The translations under genes and the position numbers were made by a program. DNA of 5,089 nt, from positions 1 to 5,089 of the forward strand of contig CAKRNX010000160.1 in assembly GCA_934371475.1 (NCBI GenBank). Reading direction: 5' to 3'. Each line of letters begins with the position of its first letter. Positions within the stretch are counted from its first letter, which is position 1. Below the pieces are notes generated by a model, which did not search any database, was not told where the DNA came from, and saw only the letters and a list, made by a program, of their open reading frames with translations. Positions 1 through 4,759 of this stretch are shown here, piece after piece. This stretch comes from an uncultured Lachnospiraceae bacterium (lineage in GTDB: Bacteria; Bacillota; Clostridia; Lachnospirales; Lachnospiraceae).

Positions 1-70
1 CAACTGGCTGCCATTTTACAGGCCCTGTAGCTTTGCGTCCCAGACTTTCATCTGGTTTGCCGATCATCCT
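1..70 (-). promoter_or_regulatory. c-di-GMP-I (GEMM-I) riboswitch aptamer, 3' end cut by the window edge
   Basis: Read on the minus strand, the segment carries the conserved blocks of the GEMM-I aptamer in order: GGCAAACC (61-54); a hairpin CCAGAT / GTCTGG (55-50 with 45-40) closed by a GAAA tetraloop (49-46); the invariant GGGACGCAAAGC stretch (41-30); the ACAGGGCCT receptor-side strand; and ATGGCAGCCAGTTG reaching base 1. The closing strand of P1, expected to continue as CCG pairing with CGGCAA near 57-62, lies just past the edge. Aptamers of this class bind cyclic di-GMP and switch transcription or translation of the gene downstream, often motility, adhesion, surface or signalling genes. 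Here the expression platform and target gene are to the left of the window, so ON or OFF logic cannot be judged. The GAAA tetraloop and CGCAAAGC core make a chance match unlikely. Confidence 0.9.
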
Positions 71-108
71 TTTTAAGCATTTAAACTTATGCAAAGAAAA
101 CTGGTTTT

Positions 109-137
109 ATTATAGTATAGTGTTCTACTGTACACAA
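109..137 (-). promoter_or_regulatory. promoter for the riboswitch leader
   Basis: On the minus strand, TTGTGT (137-132) and a perfect TATAAT (114-109) are separated by exactly 17 bases. Transcription would start near 102, giving a leader of about 35-40 nt before the aptamer. The -35 match is weak (TTG plus divergent bases) but the -10 is ideal. The promoter lies beyond the terminator of the nitroreductase gene, so the riboswitch-controlled gene is an independent transcription unit. Confidence 0.75.
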
Positions 138-162
138 GAAAAACATTACCGCTTTAATTCCT

Positions 163-206
163 AAAAACAAAAAAAGAACAGCCGATATATATACTCGAAC
201 CGTTCT
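163..206 (-). terminator. intrinsic terminator of the nitroreductase gene
   Basis: Just after the stop codon on the minus strand, AGAACGGTT (206-198) pairs with GGCTGTTCT (183-175) as a 9-bp stem that includes three G-U pairs. The loop is 14 nt, and a run of twelve T interrupted by one G follows (174-163 and neighbours). This is a classical rho-independent terminator ending the nitroreductase transcript before the riboswitch promoter. Confidence 0.85.
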
Positions 207-212
207 CCTGCT

Positions 213-752
213 TTACCTATTAACAGGAACAAAGTCGTCAGCGGGATAACCGATGCAGATCATATTATTGGGTTCCCACTGTTCGGGAAGATTCAGCAGC
301 TTCCGGGCTTTTTCTTTATCAAAGTAGCTGATCCAAACAGTTCCAAGTCCAATGCTGGCAGCCTCCAGCATCATGTGCGTGGAAACGATTGTTGCGTCAG
401 TTGCACCGCTGGACTCGCCGCTTTCCGGGTGTTTCCAGCAGGCGTCTTTGTCATAGCAGACGAAAAGAACCAACGGAGCGCCGTAGTAATAAATACACTG
501 GTTGTGTTTTTTATCATCGCAGGCGCGTTCCAATTCGGCATACTTCGGATCATACCCAAAAGTACAGAACTCCCGTACTTTGGCAAGGCTTTCCTTTGTG
601 TTAAGGACAAGAATCCTCTGGGGCTGTGCGTTGACCGCCGTAGGAGCCCATCGTCCCGCTTCAAGAATTTTGTCCAGCTTCTCCTGCTCGACAGGAACAG
701 GGGAAAATTGTCTGGTGGTTACACGGCGTTTAGAAATATCAATAAAATCCAT
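213..752 (-). CDS. nitroreductase family protein (FMN-dependent oxidoreductase)
   Basis: This is a 179-residue member of the nitroreductase superfamily, soluble flavoproteins that use NAD(P)H to reduce nitroaromatics, quinones or other electrophiles; the natural substrate cannot be told. The N-terminal FMN-binding signature is visible as S7-K8-R9-R10 followed by R14-Q15-F16. It is followed by the A36-P37-T38-x2-N41-x-Q43-P44 loop, the GAPLVLFVC strand (91-99), a long central helix T118-L138 ending in GLGTVWI, and the C-terminal IGYPADD turn (167-173). The length fits the shorter members of the family. The start is supported by AAAGGA (768-763) 10 nt upstream of ATG and by a promoter at 787-815. 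It stands alone, divergent from a broken HxlR-type regulator, an arrangement typical of redox-stress nitroreductases controlled by HxlR/YodB-like repressors. Regulation by the pseudogene product would now be lost. Confidence 0.93.
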   Translation of the reverse strand: MDFIDISKRRVTTRQFSPVPVEQEKLDKILEAGRWAPTAVNAQPQRILVLNTKESLAKVREFCTFGYDPKYAELERACDDKKHNQCIYYYGAPLVLFVCYDKDACWKHPESGESSGATDATIVSTHMMLEAASIGLGTVWISYFDKEKARKLLNLPEQWEPNNMICIGYPADDFVPVNR

Positions 753-786
753 TTTAGTGAAATCCTTTCAAAATAGGTGAAAATCT

Positions 787-815
787 TTTATAGGTAAGCA
801 TGGTAAGACCATCAA
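787..815 (-). promoter_or_regulatory. promoter of the nitroreductase gene, with GGTAAG repeats
   Basis: On the minus strand, TTGATG (815-810) and TATAAA (792-787) are separated by exactly 17 bases, placing transcription start near 780 and leaving a 5' UTR of roughly 28 nt. On the plus strand the spacer holds two direct copies of GGTAAG (793-798 and 802-807), with a related AGGTGA at 775-780. These could be binding sites for the divergent regulator, but this is only inferred from position. The promoter overlaps the 5' end of the regulator pseudogene. Confidence 0.7.
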
Positions 816-1134
816 TGATAAGCCGAAGCAGAGAATACCCACAACCTCCGGGGCAAAGCGATACTTCAAGACCTGCTTCGGCGTCCGTGGCGGTTCAATG
901 AGCTGAAAAAAGACTTGGAGGGGATCAGCCAAAAGGTGCTGACGGACAGCCTGCGCTCCATGGAAGCCGATGGGATCATTACCCGTACCGTCCGTCTATC
1001 CCGAAGTACCGCCGAGGGTGGAATATGCTCTGTCCGAACTTGGCGAATCCATGCGTCCGATTATCAAGTCAATGGAAGTATGGGGACTTGATTATAAAAA
1101 ATCGAAGGAGTCAAGACCAAATCAGAAGAATTAG
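800..1134 (+). pseudogene. broken HxlR-family transcriptional regulator
   Basis: HxlR proteins are about 100-130-residue winged-helix regulators, often of divergently transcribed oxidoreductase genes and often redox responsive. The conserved body is unmistakable but split over frames. Bases 852-991 read GKAILQDLLRRPWRFNELKK followed by the ISQKVLTDSLRSMEADGIITRTV recognition-helix region. The frame then shifts, and bases 996-1131 read YPEVPPRVEYALSELGESMRP and on to the natural end at TAG (1132-1134). The shift coincides with a tandem CCGT CCGT (988-995) where the family has a single CCGT, that is, a 4-bp insertion. The 5' end is also damaged. A third frame encodes GKTINDKPKQRIPTT (802-846), and the usual IGGKW segment between it and GKAIL is missing several codons. 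A stop (819-821) closes the central frame upstream, and no start codon with a good ribosome site reaches it. The left boundary is therefore approximate (ATG at 800, in yet another frame). Confidence 0.88.
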
Positions 1135-1186
1135 TACTAGAGATGCATGGTTTACCATTTACTTCCCCTTTGCCTTTGAATAAAAG

Positions 1187-1239
1187 GAAAAGACACTCAT
1201 CTTTCTGAAATTCTGAAAACAAGTGTCCTTTCGGTTTTT
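1187..1239. terminator. bidirectional terminator between convergent units
   Basis: GAAAAGACACT (1187-1197) can pair with AGTGTCCTTTC (1222-1232), an 11-bp stem with one mismatch-like A-C or G-U position depending on strand. The 24-nt loop itself contains TTTC/GAAA complementarity. On the plus strand GGTTTTTC follows, ending the regulator transcript. On the minus strand CTTTTATTC follows, suiting the rlmD transcript that converges from the right. The long loop and short T runs make it weaker than the terminator at 163-206. Confidence 0.6.
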
Positions 1240-1287
1240 CTCTATGCTATTAAATAAAAAATGTTTCTTCTATCCAAATGTATTTCC

Positions 1288-2652
1288 TCATACCCGATGC
1301 AGACAACAGACCGTCTCAACGTGCCCCGTGGAAGGGAACAGATCCACCGGTACTGCCACCTGCGCCCGGTATCCGTGACGTGTCAGGTATTTCAAATCTC
1401 TCTCCAGCGTCACCGGATTGCAGGAAATATACACGATGCGCCGCGGATGCAGGCAGATTACGGAAGAAAGGAAGGCTTCGTCGCTGCCGTTTCGCGGCGG
1501 ATCCATAAAGACCACGTCAGCCTGTTCTCCTGCCTGTGCCATCTCTCTCATGAATATACCTGCATCATTCTGATAAAACCTCACATTGGTGATCTTGTTT
1601 CGCCTTGCATTCGCCACTGCGTCTTTTACCGCATCCGGATTCAGCTCTACGCTAATCACTTCTTTTGCCTTTTTGCTGGCGATCAGACCAATCGTCCCTA
1701 TCCCACAGTATGCGTCGATCACCCGCTCTGTTCCTGTCAGTCCTGCCAGCTCTATGGCTTTTGTGTACAGTATCTCCGTTTGTACCGGATTGACCTGGTA
1801 AAAGGATTTGGATGAAATCCGGAAGATACAGCCGCACAGCTCGTCTTCTATATATCCCTTTCCATATAAGACGCTTTCTTTTTCTCCGAGAATCATGCTG
1901 GTTCTCTGATTATTAACATTCAGTACAATCGTGGTAATCTCCGGGTGCAGCTTCAGCAGTGCCTTGACAAAATTATTCTTTGAGGGCATCACAGGGGATC
2001 CTAACACCAGCACTACCATAATTTCGCCGCTCTTAAATCCTGTCCTGATCAGTACATGCCGGAACAGTCCGTAACCGGTATCTTCATTATATGTCTTGAT
2101 TTTAAATGATTTCAGCAGATCCCGAATATCACAGATAATTTGATCCGCTCTCTGGTCCTCGATCAGGCACCGATCCACCGGGACGATAAAGTGCGTCCCT
2201 TCCTGATAAGTGCCCGAGATGATCGTTCCGTCTTTTTTATGTCCGAATACTGCGTGTACCTTGTTTCTGTAATGAAAAGGATCTTCCATCCCGATAATCT
2301 GTTCTACCCGGCAGTAAGGCTGCAGCAGTTTTTCTTCCTGCTTCTGCTTTTCTCGAAGCTGCTTCTCATAAGGCAGCCCCAGCAGCTGGCATCCGCCGCA
2401 CTTGCCATGCACCGGGCACAGCTCCCGCCCCGGATCTTTCCTGTTTTTTTCAGGTGCTGTCTTAAAAGCTGTTTTTCCTGTGCTGCCAGGCTTCTTTATT
2501 TCACTCTGCCAGGCAGCTCTGGTCTGACCTCTGCCTGTCTTTTCCGTTTTCCCGTCAGCTTCGCTTCGTCTTCTGTCTGGTTTTTCCTGTTCACTCCGGA
2601 CCATTTTGCTCCGTTTCTCCAAATTTCTGTCCCTGTTTTCCTGCCTTTTCAT
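1288..2652 (-). CDS. rlmD: 23S rRNA (uracil-C5)-methyltransferase, RlmD/RlmCD type
   Basis: This 454-residue enzyme belongs to the TrmA/RumA family, which transfers a methyl group from AdoMet to C5 of uridine (U1939, and in Gram-positive RlmCD also U747, of 23S rRNA). The 4Fe-4S ligands are visible as C79, C85 and C88 (CPVHGKCGGC) with C162 in the central region. The AdoMet-binding motif is DAYCGIGTIGL (313-323). D384-P385-P386-R387 forms motif IV, C411 in SCNP is the catalytic nucleophile, and E446 in HVET is the general base. There is no N-terminal TRAM domain. Instead residues 1-75 are a very basic, low-complexity tail rich in K, R, E, G and T. The start is supported by AAGGAAAG, with AGGA 8 nt before ATG. 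Iron-sulfur ligands and 23S-type sequence favour RlmD/RlmCD over TrmA, but the target base cannot be proven from sequence. It is probably transcribed with or after the radical SAM gene 173 bp upstream. Confidence 0.93.
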   Translation of the reverse strand: MKRQENRDRNLEKRSKMVRSEQEKPDRRRSEADGKTEKTGRGQTRAAWQSEIKKPGSTGKTAFKTAPEKNRKDPGRELCPVHGKCGGCQLLGLPYEKQLREKQKQEEKLLQPYCRVEQIIGMEDPFHYRNKVHAVFGHKKDGTIISGTYQEGTHFIVPVDRCLIEDQRADQIICDIRDLLKSFKIKTYNEDTGYGLFRHVLIRTGFKSGEIMVVLVLGSPVMPSKNNFVKALLKLHPEITTIVLNVNNQRTSMILGEKESVLYGKGYIEDELCGCIFRISSKSFYQVNPVQTEILYTKAIELAGLTGTERVIDAYCGIGTIGLIASKKAKEVISVELNPDAVKDAVANARRNKITNVRFYQNDAGIFMREMAQAGEQADVVFMDPPRNGSDEAFLSSVICLHPRRIVYISCNPVTLERDLKYLTRHGYRAQVAVPVDLFPSTGHVETVCCLHRV

Positions 2653-2700
2653 CTGTTCTTTCCTTCCGCCCTATATGTCAACATGACTTAATATCTGTCT

Positions 2701-2720
2701 AAGAATGCCCCGGCATTCTT
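2701..2720. repeat. perfect inverted repeat upstream of rlmD (first of two)
   Basis: AAGAATGCC (2701-2709) and GGCATTCTT (2712-2720) are perfectly complementary across two C bases. As RNA this would fold as an 8-bp stem with a 4-nt loop. No T run follows on either strand, so it is not a standard terminator. It sits about 50 bp before the rlmD start in the 173-bp gap after the radical SAM gene. Confidence 0.75.
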
Positions 2721-2734
2721 GCTGCAAAATGTTC

Positions 2735-2752
2735 GTCATGCATCTGCATGAC
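2735..2752. repeat. perfect inverted repeat upstream of rlmD (second of two)
   Basis: GTCATGCA (2735-2742) and TGCATGAC (2745-2752) are perfectly complementary across TC. Its centre is 33 bp from the centre of the neighbouring dyad at 2701-2720, close to three helical turns. CATGAC also recurs at 2682-2687. It could be an operator half of a pair, an RNA hairpin protecting or attenuating the transcript, or a weak terminator (ACATTTTG follows on the minus strand). The sequence does not decide. Confidence 0.7.
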
Positions 2753-2825
2753 ATATTTCTTCTGCGCACCTCTGCAAGCTACACTCCGTATATAAATACC
2801 GCCAATGCCTGCTTCATTCACTATC

Positions 2826-3848
2826 CTAATTCCATTCTCTCTGTATCTTTCTCTCTGCTATATCTTTATCTCCACATCTTTCTCTCTGTATCCCGATTTC
2901 ATCCAGAATACCACTTCCGTCAAACGGCGGAATAAAGCTCTCTTCCGCCGTCTTTCCTTCCTGGATAAAGCCTTGTTCTACTCCCAGTGAAAGGGCATAA
3001 TCCACCAGTCGCCCATACTCTCTTACTGTTACTTTTCTGGACAGCAGAGGATCACCTGCCATAGCTGGCATAGGGGTATACTGATTCATCAGGCTGATAT
3101 AAATCTGATTTCCATACGTGCGGTACAGATATTCTACTACTTTCTTTGAGTCCGCCACATGCCCCGGCAGTAGCAGATGCCGCACGATCACTCCTTTTTT
3201 CATGATGCCCCGATCGTCAAACTCCAACTTTCCCGCCTGACGCACCATCTCTGCCAGTGCCTGCTTGACCCGTCTGGGATAATCCTCCGCGCGTGAATAC
3301 TGCTTTGCCAGCACCGGATCCATATATTTAAAATCCGGCAGATAAATGTCTGCCAGCCCCTCCAGCAGCTGCAGCATCTCCGGCTTTTCATAGCCGCTGC
3401 TGTTATACACCACCGGTATCGTCAAACCTCTCCTTTTTGCCAGATGAAGGGCCGCCACTGTCTGCGGAAGAAAATGACCTGCTGTCACCAGATTAATATT
3501 GTTGGCATTCTGCCCCTGCAATTTAAGAAAAATGTCCGCAAGCTGCTCTACATTCACAGCGTTTCCCTGTCTGCCCGCAGCAATCTCCCGGTTCTGGCAG
3601 AAGCAGCAGCCCATTGAACAGCCCGAAAAAAATATCGCGCCGGATCCTTCCGTTCCGGAAATACATGGCTCTTCCCACATATGAAGCGCAGCCCGTGCCG
3701 CCGCTATCTCTGCCGTCATTCCGCAGACTCCCCGCTCTCCTGCCATGCGGTTGACACCGCAGTTTCTCGGGCAGAGACGGCATTCCCGCATCAGCGACTC
3801 TGTCCGCTCCATATCCTGCATCAACAGCTCATCTTTTTCTTTTATCAT
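2826..3848 (-). CDS. PflX-like radical SAM protein (COG1313 family)
   Basis: This 340-residue cytosolic radical SAM protein resembles the PflX group, often named as pyruvate formate-lyase activating enzyme-like; its true substrate is not established. An N-terminal cysteine cluster C23-x2-C26-x3-C30 with C42 (CRLCPRNCGVNR then GERGVCG) is typical of the group. The radical SAM cluster is C77-x3-C81-x2-C84 in FSGCSMGCCFCQN. Other family landmarks are WEEPCISGTEGSG, NINLVTAGHFLPQ, VVYNSSGYEK, DIYLPDFKYMDP, GVIVRHLLLPGH, SLMNQYTPMP and GFIQEG. An in-frame ATG at 3920 exists but is rejected. ATG at 3848 has GAGG 7 nt upstream and overlaps the stop of the exporter gene as ATGA, indicating translational coupling. 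After the usual end at IPPFDGSGI, an extra charged tail of about 25 residues is encoded by a purine-rich repeat. The function of the operon is unknown. Confidence 0.92.
   Translation of the reverse strand: MIKEKDELLMQDMERTESLMRECRLCPRNCGVNRMAGERGVCGMTAEIAAARAALHMWEEPCISGTEGSGAIFFSGCSMGCCFCQNREIAAGRQGNAVNVEQLADIFLKLQGQNANNINLVTAGHFLPQTVAALHLAKRRGLTIPVVYNSSGYEKPEMLQLLEGLADIYLPDFKYMDPVLAKQYSRAEDYPRRVKQALAEMVRQAGKLEFDDRGIMKKGVIVRHLLLPGHVADSKKVVEYLYRTYGNQIYISLMNQYTPMPAMAGDPLLSRKVTVREYGRLVDYALSLGVEQGFIQEGKTAEESFIPPFDGSGILDEIGIQRERCGDKDIAERKIQREWN
2835..2891. repeat. short direct repeats in the 3' end of the radical SAM gene
   Basis: ATCTTTCTCTCTG occurs at 2845-2857 and 2876-2888 (31 bp apart), and TTCTCTCTGTAT at 2835-2846 and 2880-2891; TTCTCTCTG is thus present three times. 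On the coding strand this is purine-rich and encodes the charged C-terminal tail with its two I-Q-R-E copies. It looks like a slippage-prone or locally duplicated segment. Confidence 0.65.
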
Positions 3849-4759
3849 CTTGTTTCCTCGTGCATTTTCTCCGGCAGCTGTGCCAGAATAATGGCCGCAA
3901 ACATCACGCCGCATCCGCACAGTTCACGAATGCTCAGATTCTGATGCAGAAGCATCCATCCTGCCAGTACAGAGATTACCGACTCAAGGCTCAGAATCAG
4001 AGATGCCACTGTGGGATCCATGTGTTTCTGTCCCACAATCTGCAGGGTATAGCCTATGCCGCAGGAGAAAACTCCCGCATACAGGATCGGCATCCATGCC
4101 GACAGGATAGCCGACATCTGCGGATGCTCGAACATCAGCATCAGCACCATGGAAATTGCTCCTGAGACCAGAAACTGGATACAGGAAAGTTTCACTCCGT
4201 CTGTCCGGGGAGAAAAATAATCAACTACCAGAATATGAACTGCAAATACGAGAGCGCACAGCAATACCAACGCATCCCCTTTCTGCAGAGTAAACGAACC
4301 GCTCATACACAGCAGATAAAGTCCCAGCACCGCCAGTGCCACACTGATCCATACTTTCAGTCCGATCTTTTTTTTAAGGAAAATCCCAAGCACCGGCACG
4401 AGAACAATGTACATGGCCGTAATAAATCCTGCCTTTCCGACTGTCGTATAGCTGATCCCAATCTGCTGCAGATTGCTGGCCACGCACAAACAGATCCCGC
4501 AGCACAGACCGCCGATCAGCAGCGTTTTTCTTTTCGCAGCATTCTCTTTGGGATCAATCTCTTTTTCCTCTTTATCATGCGTTCTGTTCATCAGAAAAAT
4601 GCAAGGGATCAAAACCAGACCGCCGATCATGCTGCGGATCCCGTTAAATGTAAACGGCTCCACATAATCCATGCCTACACTCTGCGCCACAAATGCCACG
4701 CCCCACACAACTGCCGCCAGAAGCAGGCACAGAGAACTCTTTATCTCAGTTCTTTTCAT
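3845..4759 (-). CDS. DMT-superfamily transporter with two EamA domains
   Basis: This 304-residue integral membrane protein has about ten hydrophobic segments arranged as two EamA repeats. The first runs from residue 9 (LLLAAVVWGVAF, the usual W-G start of EamA) to about 152. The second runs from about 161 (GDALVLLCALVFAVHI) to 295, with the conserved ALxxVFAVHILVVDYFSP and DPTVASLILSLESVISVLAGW helices. A charged loop (60-78) separates transmembrane segments 2 and 3. Members are drug/metabolite exporters or importers; the substrate is not predictable from sequence. The start is supported by AGGAG (4774-4770) 10 nt before ATG, lying inside the upstream gene. Both ends use 4-bp ATGA overlaps, with the iron-sulfur open frame before it and the radical SAM gene after it, so the three are probably co-translated. 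The short C-terminal tail (PEKMHEETR) is cytoplasmic if the family topology holds. Confidence 0.93.
   Translation of the reverse strand: MKRTEIKSSLCLLLAAVVWGVAFVAQSVGMDYVEPFTFNGIRSMIGGLVLIPCIFLMNRTHDKEEKEIDPKENAAKRKTLLIGGLCCGICLCVASNLQQIGISYTTVGKAGFITAMYIVLVPVLGIFLKKKIGLKVWISVALAVLGLYLLCMSGSFTLQKGDALVLLCALVFAVHILVVDYFSPRTDGVKLSCIQFLVSGAISMVLMLMFEHPQMSAILSAWMPILYAGVFSCGIGYTLQIVGQKHMDPTVASLILSLESVISVLAGWMLLHQNLSIRELCGCGVMFAAIILAQLPEKMHEETR
3856..3859 (-). promoter_or_regulatory. ribosome binding site fixing the start of the radical SAM gene
   Basis: GAGG on the minus strand lies 7 nt before ATG at 3848, inside the last codons of the exporter gene. It decides between this start and the upstream ATG at 3920, which would overlap the exporter by 76 bp and add 24 residues unlike the family. 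Confidence 0.8.

Noticed and set aside
1261..1815. Plus-strand open frame of 184 codons antisense to rlmD
   Set aside because: It lies wholly inside and opposite a gene with intact catalytic motifs, has no family-like sequence and no ribosome site; likewise the plus-strand frames at 2140-2691, 4235-4792 and 375-776.
1288..2652. tRNA uracil-54 methyltransferase (TrmA) as the identity of the methyltransferase
   Set aside because: TrmA lacks the four iron-sulfur cysteines seen here (C79, C85, C88, C162); those point to the RlmC/RlmD/RlmCD group.
2676..2681. TTGACA on the minus strand as a -35 box for rlmD
   Set aside because: A -10 at normal spacing would fall on GAACAG next to the start codon, with no TATAAT-like sequence and no room for a leader.
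2701..2752. CRISPR-like or terminator reading of the paired dyads
   Set aside because: The two dyads are different sequences, not repeats of one unit, and neither is followed by a real T run on either strand.
3849..3920. Upstream start (ATG at 3920) for the radical SAM gene
   Set aside because: It would overlap the exporter by 76 bp, adds 24 residues with no family match and lacks a good ribosome site, whereas ATG at 3848 has GAGG and an ATGA overlap.
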